A DNA stretch of 64,000 nucleotides from positions 1-64,000 of the forward strand of contig NZ_LR701579.1 of NCBI RefSeq assembly GCF_902498805.1, given 5' to 3'. Position 1 is the first letter of the stretch. Every line of letters begins with the position of its first letter. Under the pieces are notes generated by a model that made no database searches, was not told the origin of the DNA, and worked only from the letters and a program-made list of their open reading frames with translations. The stretch comes from Imperialibacter sp. EC-SDR9. GTDB taxonomy: Bacteria; Bacteroidota; Bacteroidia; Cytophagales; Cyclobacteriaceae. Positions 45,873 to 52,733 of this stretch are shown piece by piece. Made by a program: the position numbers and the translations under genes.

Positions 45873-46026
45873 GTTAGTCCGAGCAGCAAAGTTCAACAAT
45901 AGCAGCGAACGCTGGTGCGATGCCTGTGGCTCGTACCGTTAGCCATTAACACAAAGCGTCCTGGCGCCAATAGGGCTAGCCGCCAGGGGCTTCCTACTTC
46001 CACGGCTTAGCCGCTCCAATTTCTAT
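45873..46026. repeat. Shortened repeat copy E with thermonuclease tail
   Basis: It aligns with copies A-D from GTCCGAGCAGCAAAG through GCGAACGCTGGTGCGA and GGCTCGTACC, and is closer to copy A in this part (GATGCC.GTGGCTCGTACC.TTAGC). It ends after about ten codons of the reverse-strand nuclease tail (KPWK, stop at 45994-45996). It fills most of the gene-free stretch 45744-46144. A GCCTCTTGGCG-like hairpin region (45957-45992) replaces the hairpin of B-D. Confidence 0.7.
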
Positions 46027-46132
46027 TGGTAACACACAATATAGCTTCCTTTGGCCTGAAGAACTATATTGAGCGGTGGCAAAATCAGAAGCTACTTAAG
46101 TTAAAAATGTAACCATCATTCGATATAACTGC

Positions 46133-46140
46133 TAACTTTG
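46133..46140 (+). promoter_or_regulatory. TAnnTTTG -7 box of the DUF4160 module
   Basis: TAACTTTG matches the consensus exactly and ends 4 bases before the ATG at 46145. The predicted transcription start falls on or next to the ATG, which suggests a leaderless message. Confidence 0.45.
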
Positions 46141-46144
46141 TTAT

Positions 46145-46387
46145 ATGCCGAAAATCCTAGATCAGGATGGGTTCAAGTTTTTCTTCTATTCTGGTGATGG
46201 AGATGAGCTGTGTCACGTTCATATAAGCAAGGGTAAGGCGGATGGGAAGATTTGGCTGGAACCAGAAATCAATGAAGAATACCTTGAAGGTTTCAAAGCT
46301 CAGGAGCGAGCACAGATCAAGAAAATTGTTTCGACAAATAGAGATAACTTTATTAGAAAATGGTATGAGTACTTCTCAAACAAGTAA
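46145..46387 (+). CDS. DUF4160 protein, putative toxin-antitoxin component
   Basis: The 80-residue protein matches DUF4160: FKFFFYSGDGDELCHVHISK, then GKIWLEPEI and the basic C-terminus IKKIVSTNRDNFIRKWYEYF. Such proteins usually occur next to DUF2442 genes in toxin-antitoxin-like pairs, as here. Activity is not established. The downstream gene overlaps it by 23 bases. Confidence 0.85.
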   Translation: MPKILDQDGFKFFFYSGDGDELCHVHISKGKADGKIWLEPEINEEYLEGFKAQERAQIKKIVSTNRDNFIRKWYEYFSNK

Positions 46388-46682
46388 AAAGAAGTTTGAT
46401 CCAATAGACAGCATGATTTTTCAGGAAGGTCTTAGAATACAAAAGCTGTTCTTTGACCTTGATTTGGACTTAATGCTGGTGGTTTTGAACAATAAGAAAG
46501 TGCTCAAGGAGTCAATTAGCAAGTTTCGACTTCTGAAGGGTGCTACTCTGGAACAACTAGAGCAATATAAAATAAGCAGAACTGGAGTTCATTGGCCGGC
46601 ACTCGATGAGGATCTTAGCTTGCGTGGTTTTTTAAAAACTGCCATGCTGTCTTCTGTTCATCAGGAAAATGTGGTTGCTTGA
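46365..46682 (+). CDS. DUF2442 protein, partner of DUF4160
   Basis: The ATG at 46365 gives 105 residues; an earlier in-frame start at 46242 would lie deep in the DUF4160 gene. The C-terminal half matches DUF2442: ISKFRLLKGATLEQLEQYKI, then GVHWPALDEDLSLRGFL. The N-terminal 40 residues are extra. In such pairs the DUF2442 protein is usually viewed as the antitoxin-like member. The inference comes from synteny. Confidence 0.8.
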   Translation: MSTSQTSKKKFDPIDSMIFQEGLRIQKLFFDLDLDLMLVVLNNKKVLKESISKFRLLKGATLEQLEQYKISRTGVHWPALDEDLSLRGFLKTAMLSSVHQENVVA

Positions 46683-46756
46683 AACTATCAAGCAGTTTGC
46701 TCTTGGCAACGAGTATCAAACCCTGGCATTGTATCTTCGGCCGGCGTCACTAAAAA

Positions 46757-46805
46757 AAAAGCCCTTGCCACGCAGCAAGGGCTTTTTGATTAGCAGCATA
46801 GCTGC
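46757..46805 (+). repeat. 49-bp direct repeat with terminator hairpin, right copy
   Basis: This is the second copy of the block at 45819-45867, again with the 12-bp stem and the GCAGC-ATA-GCTGC hairpin. It terminates the DUF4160/DUF2442 operon and marks the right edge of the accessory region. Confidence 0.88.
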
Positions 46806-46825
46806 ACCTGTTTTTTAGCTAGTGA

Positions 46826-47557
46826 TCAAACTGCCTCCTCACTTGTCGGAAAGAAATCCTCTCCTTTTTCATCGAGAACCGATTGATACAATGAAGCAAA
46901 CGACGCTTTGATCCACATCACAGCGGGGAATACGCCGACGAAGAAGCCGATAAATCCGAGGATGAAAATAAAGATGGACAGAAAGCCCAGACCAAAGATC
47001 TTCCAGCCATGACCCCTGGTCAGCTTCCAGCTGGTTTCTACGGCGCTGATCGGGTCAAGACCCTTGTCCATCACGAGGTAGGAGGAGAAGGCCAACCTGC
47101 AGCCAACGATAATACCTGGTATGATGAAAGCCACCATGGCCATGCCTACCAGGCCCACTATGAGCAGGTGATTGAGCACGATGGTCAGGTAGTTATTAAC
47201 GCCATTGATGAAGTCTTTAAAGTCAAGCTTTTGTCGTCTTACGCCCTGCACAAAAATATAGTCGGCGCCATAGTCAAATACCGGCATCACTAAAAGGAAG
47301 TGAGCGGCAGCAAGAAACTCAGCGAATAGGATGCCCGGTGTAAGGCCACGTTCGAAGTCGAGACTGAAAACCGATTTGACGAAATTGCCTTCGCCGGTAA
47401 GGCCACGGCCAAAGAGTTCCATCAATCCATCCAGCAAGCTGAGCAGAATGATGATAAGAAAGAAATAAAGGAAGTTGGCCTTCATCGTTTCCCAGCCTGA
47501 GGACAAAGCCTTTCCTACGCCGGGAGTTGTTGTTGTAAAATCATTTGAGTTTGACAT
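46826..47557 (-). CDS. Multi-pass membrane protein (DUF975/GDPD-membrane-domain-like)
   Basis: The ATG at 47557 gives 243 residues; an in-frame start at 47620 would overlap the operator cluster. About six membrane helices are predicted, with GCRLAFSSYLVMDKGLDPIS and AVETSWKLTRGHGWKIFGLG near the C-terminus. This 'SW.LT.GH.W.' motif occurs in DUF975-type and GDPD-membrane-domain proteins. It probably lies in the inner membrane. It is divergent from the LuxR gene and may be its target. Confidence 0.7.
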   Translation of the reverse strand: MSNSNDFTTTTPGVGKALSSGWETMKANFLYFFLIIILLSLLDGLMELFGRGLTGEGNFVKSVFSLDFERGLTPGILFAEFLAAAHFLLVMPVFDYGADYIFVQGVRRQKLDFKDFINGVNNYLTIVLNHLLIVGLVGMAMVAFIIPGIIVGCRLAFSSYLVMDKGLDPISAVETSWKLTRGHGWKIFGLGFLSIFIFILGFIGFFVGVFPAVMWIKASFASLYQSVLDEKGEDFFPTSEEAV

Positions 47558-47613
47558 TGAGATATAATTTTGTTGATGACTCAAATGTAGGAGGAGTGCC
47601 CGCCATCCTTTAA

Positions 47614-47690
47614 CTACCAAAGTAGTGTTTTTACTTTCACTACTTTAGTATTGAAGCTACTTTGGTAGTGGAGTATACTTTAGCCAAAGT
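47614..47690. promoter_or_regulatory. Operator cluster between divergent genes
   Basis: CTACCAAAGTAG (47614-47625) and its inverted copy CTACTTTGGTAG (47657-47668) flank a partial copy, CTACTTTAGTA (47640-47650). A related palindrome ACTTTAGCCAAAGT follows at 47677-47690. Such spaced copies between a divergent regulator and membrane gene suggest binding sites for the LuxR-type regulator. Confidence 0.55.
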
Positions 47691-47707
47691 AACCGACGAA
47701 CTATTTA

Positions 47708-48604
47708 ATGACTGTAGAAGGACTGGTATTCTGGATAAGCTTTATTTTTTGCCTGGCGCTGACGGCGGGAGGCATTATGGTGATTTTCAGGTTCACCAAA
47801 CTGAAGGCGCTACCGGCTTTCCAGCACCTGCAGTATTTTTTGATTTTGTTATACACCTTTGGCTTCTACAGCCTTTGGAGTGAGTCGTTTATTGCCTTTA
47901 TGCCTTTTGCGGAGCAGGTAAAACCCTTTTCAAAGGTGCTGACTGTGCTGGGCATACCGTTTATTGCTTTCAGTGCGGCGCAGCAAATGTACTGGAGCAA
48001 ACAAGTCACGCTAAAAAGCACGCATTGGGTCGTTATTCCTTCCCTGGCAGTTATCGTTAGCATTGTTGCAATCACTCAATACTATGCGCTGGAATGGACA
48101 GTGCTTACGTCGTTGCCCAACGTCTATGCAGTGTTTGGCTTTGTTGCATCGGCTTTCTGTGGAACGCTGTTTCTCACTCAGAAAACGACCCTCCTGTTAA
48201 CCAGAGATCGCCTGGTGCTTACTGCCGCACTTTTTGCCCTCGCCATTTTTTATGGTTTTGAGTACATGACATCCACCGTTAATGTCATGCTTCAGGCTCT
48301 GAGCCACTTCGTATTCTTCCTGCTCAACACTTTCATTGCCGTTTACTTCGTGTATACCATTAAGTATGAAGCTGCCAAAGGAATCGAGGCTCCGTCAGCC
48401 GAGGCGTTTATTGCCAGGTTCGCTCTCACTGCCCGTGAGTCCGAAATTGTCAGGGAGATATACAGTGGCAAGACCAACCAGGAGATAGCCGATACGCTGT
48501 TTGTGACGTTGCAGACAATCAAAGACCACACCTCAAGGATTTACCAAAAGACCGATGTAAAGAGCCGGGCCCAGCTGATCAGGCTGATGCGTGATTTTGT
48601 TTAA
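47708..48604 (+). CDS. Membrane-anchored LuxR-family transcriptional regulator
   Basis: The 298-residue protein has about seven membrane helices in residues 1-220 and a C-terminal LuxR/GerE helix-turn-helix (about 235-295): LTARESEIVREIYSGKTNQE, IADTLFVTLQTIKDHTSRIY, QKTDVKSRAQLIRLM. The architecture resembles the membrane LuxR regulators of Bacteroidota. It probably controls its own promoter and the divergent membrane protein through the intervening repeats. Confidence 0.85.
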   Translation: MTVEGLVFWISFIFCLALTAGGIMVIFRFTKLKALPAFQHLQYFLILLYTFGFYSLWSESFIAFMPFAEQVKPFSKVLTVLGIPFIAFSAAQQMYWSKQVTLKSTHWVVIPSLAVIVSIVAITQYYALEWTVLTSLPNVYAVFGFVASAFCGTLFLTQKTTLLLTRDRLVLTAALFALAIFYGFEYMTSTVNVMLQALSHFVFFLLNTFIAVYFVYTIKYEAAKGIEAPSAEAFIARFALTARESEIVREIYSGKTNQEIADTLFVTLQTIKDHTSRIYQKTDVKSRAQLIRLMRDFV

Positions 48605-48638
48605 TCCTACTTTGACAGATTAAGTGCCGTGTGATTTT

Positions 48639-48676
48639 TCTCCTGATTTACCCCTGCCCTAAAAGGAGTCAGGAGA
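48639..48676 (+). terminator. Hairpin after the LuxR gene
   Basis: TCTCCTGA (48639-48646) and TCAGGAGA (48669-48676) form an 8-bp perfect stem with a 22-base loop, 35 bases after the stop. The lack of a strong T run makes termination uncertain. Confidence 0.3.
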
Positions 48677-48794
48677 AATATCTGTCTGTTCCCTTTAGGG
48701 GCGCCAGGCTTAGGCTCAGGGTAAAAACAGGCAGATTTTTCGAATGTGTCAAAGCGGACTTAACTTGTTTTTGTTCCCTGTTGCCCTGTCGCAA

Positions 48795-48891
48795 AGACTA
48801 CAAAAGTTTGGAAGGGAGCTTGAAAGTTAGTGTACCTCCAAGCATAGTATGAGAGCTAACAGCAGCACCTCTGGCGAAACTTTTGTAGTCT
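48795..48891. repeat. 15-bp perfect inverted repeat, 67 bp apart
   Basis: AGACTACAAAAGTTT (48795-48809) and AAACTTTTGTAGTCT (48877-48891) are exact inverse copies enclosing a short non-coding stretch. The right arm touches the stop codon of the MltA gene. The size suggests a small inserted element or a long-range hairpin; no flanking duplication is evident. Confidence 0.5.
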
Positions 48892-50039
48892 CATTCTGCT
48901 AAAATCAGCCACAAATTGCCATAATGATGCATGGCACTGGCTTTTTTGAGCGCTTCATCGCCTACACCCATATACACATCTACATGGCCGGGGCCTTTTA
49001 TGGCGCCGCCCTTGTCCTGCGCTGTGACTATGGTAAAGTCATGCCTCAGCAGCCTGCCGCTTTCGTCCAGCACCGGCAAGCGGGCCAGCAAGACAGCGCC
49101 CAGCGGTATGTATTGCGTGTCGACGGCAATGGAATGCTCCGGGGTAAGCGGGAACCCATAGGCACCTTTTGGCTCTTCTTTGACAGGTGCCAGGAAAGTG
49201 TAAGACTGGTTCTTGTAAAGAATAGTCTCAAGACTGTCTGGGTTTTGTTCAAACCAATTCCTGATACTCTGCAACGAAATGTCGCTTTCTGAAATATGCC
49301 CCTGTGCAATCATGTACTTGCCTAAGCTGGAATAGGGTAGTCCGTTTTGCCCATTAAAAGCCAAAAACTGTAGCGAGCCGTCGGCGAAGGCCGCATAACC
49401 AGAGCCCTGCACTTGCAGGAAGTAATTTTCGAGAAGACTGGACGTCCAGACGACTTCAAGGCCTTTGTTTTTCAAAGCACCCTGTCCGTCTATCTGCTTT
49501 CGGGTAAGGGGCTTTTGGCCGGGTTCCGAAGGCTTTTTGTAAATCGGGTATTTGTATTTCTCTGTCGCTACTGGGCTGGCCTCCAGAACCGGAGTGAAGT
49601 AGGCGGTAAAGTGCACATTGCCTTTCCCGTCCTCACCTTTGATCTGGTACAGGCTGAACGAGGAAGCAGTTGCTGGATTTTCAATGGATTGGATCAGCGC
49701 CCGCAACGTATTTCGAAGCTTTTCGTTGGTCGGTTTCAGGTTTTCGAGGTTGTGTTTTTGATCGGGGTCCTTCAAAAAGAGGTATCGGTATTGGTTTTTT
49801 AAAGACACGATCAGGGCCGAGTCGCTGTGCTCAAGCGCCTGCCGAAACCCTTCCCAGCTTTCTTTCTTAGTGTAAAGCAAAGGCAATGTGGCGGCTGTAT
49901 CGTCTTTTCCGTTTCCCTCGAAATTGTAGCCATGGCCAATACCTGTTGGCTTAGTTTGGCTGGTGGCCACAAACGGAGAGAAAGAAAGGCTAAGAAAAGT
50001 GAGAATGGCAAAAGCAAGACCTGTCAATTTGGATGTCAT
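48891..50039 (-). CDS. mltA: MltA-family murein transglycosylase
   Basis: The 382-residue protein has a signal peptide and the MltA domain, with VQGSGYAAFADGSLQFLAFN near residues 205-225. The C-terminal 3D domain ends in VTAQDKGGAIKGPGHVDVYM, which carries the catalytic aspartate region. It cuts peptidoglycan to 1,6-anhydro products at the cell wall. It starts one base inside the stop of the upstream phosphodiesterase gene (TAATG), so the two are translationally coupled. Confidence 0.9.
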   Translation of the reverse strand: MTSKLTGLAFAILTFLSLSFSPFVATSQTKPTGIGHGYNFEGNGKDDTAATLPLLYTKKESWEGFRQALEHSDSALIVSLKNQYRYLFLKDPDQKHNLENLKPTNEKLRNTLRALIQSIENPATASSFSLYQIKGEDGKGNVHFTAYFTPVLEASPVATEKYKYPIYKKPSEPGQKPLTRKQIDGQGALKNKGLEVVWTSSLLENYFLQVQGSGYAAFADGSLQFLAFNGQNGLPYSSLGKYMIAQGHISESDISLQSIRNWFEQNPDSLETILYKNQSYTFLAPVKEEPKGAYGFPLTPEHSIAVDTQYIPLGAVLLARLPVLDESGRLLRHDFTIVTAQDKGGAIKGPGHVDVYMGVGDEALKKASAMHHYGNLWLILAE

Positions 50040-50818
50040 TATTTTGCCAGTAGAAAGGTTTTTAGTTCAGTCAGGTCGTCAGCGTTAAGCAAGTCAACAC
50101 CGTTGTTGAGCAGCACCTGCCACGAAGCCGGGTTATCGGGGGTAGCCCAAAGTCTTAATTTTTTCCCTTCCTTGTGGGCTGCATCGCTCAGCTGCCTGAT
50201 TTTAAGCCGGATGTCGAACGGAATTTCACCGTTGCCGTTCCAGAAGCCAAGCGACTTGAAGGAGGTGCTTACTACAGGCATTTTATCAGCAGTTATGCCC
50301 TGACCAAGGTCGTTGGGTCGGCCATCGAGGCTGACCAGGTTCTCGGGGTCATTCAATATTGCGGTAATAGGCCTTTCGCCGGAAATGAAGATCGTTAATG
50401 GGCCATCCTGCGTTTTTGTTTTGAGCAGATGCTTGTAAGGCTGCAACTGTTCAATGAGCTTGGCGTAGGTGCCTTCGGCGTCGTTTTTAAAGTCGATCAT
50501 GAGGTAAAATGATCCACCATAGCCCGGATACACCTGCCCATTATTGGCCTTAACAACCTCATCAAGTGGCTGGAGGTAGAGTTCTGTCAAAGTCTTGGTG
50601 TTCTTCAATGAAACAGGCTTGTTGTGCGTCACATAAAGCTCGTCTTTGATAAGGAAAATGTCGGCCTCTACACTGGTGAAACCGTTCGAAAGTGCATCGA
50701 AGAGCGGCCTGTCATGCTCGTAGTCGTTGTGGGCGTGGGCATTGGGCAAGGGGGTAGTTTGGCCCGGTAACAGGAAGCTAATGAAAACGAAAGGCAGGAG
50801 GACAAAGAATGCTTTCAT
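50039..50818 (-). CDS. Glycerophosphodiester phosphodiesterase / PI-PLC-like protein
   Basis: The 259-residue exported protein has a signal peptide, then HAHNDYEHDRPLFDALSNGF followed by SVEADIFLIKDELYVTHNK. These supply the catalytic histidines and the Glu/Asp metal ligands of the PI-PLC-like TIM-barrel phosphodiesterases. It should hydrolyse a phosphodiester of glycerol or inositol in the periplasm. It is the first gene of the pair with mltA. Confidence 0.8.
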   Translation of the reverse strand: MKAFFVLLPFVFISFLLPGQTTPLPNAHAHNDYEHDRPLFDALSNGFTSVEADIFLIKDELYVTHNKPVSLKNTKTLTELYLQPLDEVVKANNGQVYPGYGGSFYLMIDFKNDAEGTYAKLIEQLQPYKHLLKTKTQDGPLTIFISGERPITAILNDPENLVSLDGRPNDLGQGITADKMPVVSTSFKSLGFWNGNGEIPFDIRLKIRQLSDAAHKEGKKLRLWATPDNPASWQVLLNNGVDLLNADDLTELKTFLLAK

Positions 50819-50915
50819 ATGCCAAAAATAATCAATCCCGGATTATTGAAAGAAAGCTGTCAAGTAGGGCAGGATTTTGGAGGAAAGCAAAGGACGACAG
50901 CAATATTAAGAAAGG

Positions 50916-51071
50916 TTAATCCTTCTTCCCCCTTCCCGAATCTTTCAGGGCTTTGTTGATGATCCATTCTATCTGCCCGTTGGTGCTGCGAAATTCGTCA
51001 GCGGCCCACTTCTCAATAGACTTGAGCATCTCTTCGTCAATTCGAATCACAAATGCTTTTTTCTTCCCCAT
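50916..51071 (-). CDS. Arc-like ribbon-helix-helix DNA-binding protein (51 aa)
   Basis: The ATG at 51071 gives MGKKKAFVIRIDEEMLKSIE, then KWAADEFRSTNGQIEWIINK and ALKDSGRGKKD. The beta strand FVIRID followed by two helices is the Arc/MetJ ribbon-helix-helix fold. ADEFRSTNGQIEW matches the Arc-family proteins that often accompany SPFH genes in bacteria. It lies 6 bases after the 172-residue gene and is the last gene of the SPFH operon. It may repress the operon. Confidence 0.85.
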   Translation of the reverse strand: MGKKKAFVIRIDEEMLKSIEKWAADEFRSTNGQIEWIINKALKDSGRGKKD

Positions 51072-51077
51072 CACAAA

Positions 51078-51596
51078 TTATTTCCCGTTCAGCTTAAATC
51101 CTTCCAAAGCATTGAGCATCTCGTCAGGCATGTTAGTTGACAGTAAAATGGTTTTTCCATTGGTAAGCTTCAATTCTACAAAATATTTCCTTGCCATCAT
51201 GTACGATGCTTTTTTCGTAAAGGGATTGTAGTGCATGCGGCTTTTTCTCATTTTTTGAAACCATTTAGCTTTTTCCACCCGAAAGCTGTCTATTTCTTCG
51301 GGAGCAATTTCTTTCCACTTGACGAACGGAGGCATTCTGAAGCGAAACCTGTACTTGTTGATGTCGATTTCGAGTCGCTGGCTGGCTACTAAACTGAACA
51401 CCAACACAGTGAAAACAAAAGCCCCCGATGCGATGAGTAGGTATTTTACCGTAATGTCATTTCCATCACCTCCGGTTGCTTTAAGAGCTTCCTGATATGT
51501 CAAAACAAGCGGGCCAACAATTGCGCCAATAGACGTGAGGGCCAAAAATATAAGCAGCCCCCGGTCTATTCTTTGCGTTTCTCTAAACTCAGTCAT
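51078..51596 (-). CDS. Membrane protein with PH-like C-terminal domain
   Basis: The 172-residue protein has two membrane helices (about 12-34 and 48-68). A soluble C-terminal part follows with mixed strands and one helix (RLEIDINKYRFRFRMPPFVK; YFVELKLTNGKTILLSTN), a pattern like bacterial PH domains. I do not recognise a named family. The ATG shares a base with the stop of the 50-residue gene upstream (TAATG). Confidence 0.6.
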   Translation of the reverse strand: MTEFRETQRIDRGLLIFLALTSIGAIVGPLVLTYQEALKATGGDGNDITVKYLLIASGAFVFTVLVFSLVASQRLEIDINKYRFRFRMPPFVKWKEIAPEEIDSFRVEKAKWFQKMRKSRMHYNPFTKKASYMMARKYFVELKLTNGKTILLSTNMPDEMLNALEGFKLNGK

Positions 51597-51748
51597 TACC
51601 GTATCCTTTCAAGCAAAACCACAAATCCTCCATGGTCATTTGTGAAATTGACCACTCTCCAGCCTGTCATCACCATTTCATTCAATTTCCTTTCAAACTT
51701 TTCCAGGCTTTCCAAACCACCTTTTTTTAAGAATTTATACTTTTCCAT
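51596..51748 (-). CDS. Small DUF4177-like protein (50 aa)
   Basis: The ATG at 51748 gives MEKYKFLKKGGLESLEKFER, then KLNEMVMTGWRVVNFTNDHG and GFVVLLERIR. The plan of a strand, a helix with LxxKLNEMxxxGWxVV, then a strand ending in FVVLLER resembles the small DUF4177 family. It sits 3 bases after the SPFH gene and overlaps the next gene by one base, which supports that it is real. The function is unknown. Confidence 0.7.
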   Translation of the reverse strand: MEKYKFLKKGGLESLEKFERKLNEMVMTGWRVVNFTNDHGGFVVLLERIR

Positions 51749-51751
51749 GGT

Positions 51752-52606
51752 TTAATGATTTAAGGTTCCTGTATTGATAACCGGGCTGGTGTCTTTGTCG
51801 GAACAAAGCACCACCATGAGGTTGCTGACCATTGCAGCCTTTTTGTCTTCGTCCAGGTCAATGATCTGTTTTTTAGAGAGTTCTGCAAGTGCCGCCTCCA
51901 CCATGCCCACAGCTCCTTCCACAATTTTGAATCTGGCAGCAACAATAGCTGTCGCTTGCTGCCGCTTTAGCATAGCCTGGGCAATTTCTTCTGCATAGGC
52001 CAGGTAGCCAATTCTCGCTTCGAGTACTTCAATGCCAGCAATGTCAAGTCTTTCTTCCAACTCTTTTTCGAGGTTGTGATTCACTTCCTCAAGGCCTGAC
52101 CTCAGCGAAACTTCTTCTTCATGGTCGTCGAAATTGTCATAAGGATAGCGACCGGCCAGCTTTCTTACGGCCGCATCGGTTTGCACTCGCACGAAACTCA
52201 CATAGTCATCTACCTCAAAGGCAGCTTTGAAAGTCTCTTTGACTTTCCAAACAAGGATCACACTGATCATCACAGGATTGCCCAGCTTATCGTTCACCTT
52301 CAGTCTTTCGCTGTCGAAGTTGCGGGCTCTTAGAGAAATTTTCTGTTTTTGGTACAGTGGGTTGACCCAAAAGAAACCGTTGCCCTTCACAGTCCCTTTG
52401 TATTCACCAAACAGGGTAAGCACTCTTGACTCATTGGGGTTCACAAAAAAGAAACCGGGAGTCATCACAATAGCCAGCACGACAAAAATGGCTGACAAAG
52501 GCATGCGGGCCACAGCCAGCCCAAGGATGCCACCGATGAGAAAAATCAGGAATAATGCAATCATAGGATAGCCGGATGTAGGTTTGTTAATCTTTTCAGT
52601 GTCCAT
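51752..52606 (-). CDS. SPFH/Band 7 domain membrane protein
   Basis: The 284-residue protein has two N-terminal membrane helices (about 14-48). An SPFH domain covers about 50-210 (FGEYKGTVKGNGFFWVNPLY; VWKVKETFKAAFEVDDYVSF; YAEEIAQAMLKRQQATAIVA). A C-terminal helical oligomerisation segment follows. SPFH proteins form large membrane assemblies that organise microdomains or regulate proteases. It leads a four-gene operon with two tiny genes and an Arc-like repressor. Confidence 0.9.
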   Translation of the reverse strand: MDTEKINKPTSGYPMIALFLIFLIGGILGLAVARMPLSAIFVVLAIVMTPGFFFVNPNESRVLTLFGEYKGTVKGNGFFWVNPLYQKQKISLRARNFDSERLKVNDKLGNPVMISVILVWKVKETFKAAFEVDDYVSFVRVQTDAAVRKLAGRYPYDNFDDHEEEVSLRSGLEEVNHNLEKELEERLDIAGIEVLEARIGYLAYAEEIAQAMLKRQQATAIVAARFKIVEGAVGMVEAALAELSKKQIIDLDEDKKAAMVSNLMVVLCSDKDTSPVINTGTLNH

Positions 52607-52623
52607 ATCAGAATGATTTAATA

Positions 52624-52648
52624 TGATATTAATTTGATATCAATATAC
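52624..52648. promoter_or_regulatory. AT-rich palindromes upstream of the SPFH operon
   Basis: TTGATATCAA (52634-52643) is a perfect 10-bp palindrome, preceded by the related TGATATTAA. The paired short palindromes lie just upstream of the SPFH start and would suit a ribbon-helix-helix repressor such as the Arc-like protein of the same operon. Confidence 0.3.
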
Positions 52649-52733
52649 GTCAAAGTTTTTGAATGGTTGCATTCAGGTTATATCTTTTTAGAAAGAAGGG
52701 TGAGAGCTGGTGCGCCGAAAAGGCCCAAAAAGC

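Noticed and set aside
40400-46810. CRISPR array
   Set aside because: The repeats are hundreds of bases long, few and separated by coding modules, not short regular repeats with spacers.
48631-48852. Plus-strand frame of 73 codons after the LuxR gene
   Set aside because: It crosses a hairpin and an inverted repeat, has no conserved features and no promoter-like sequence.
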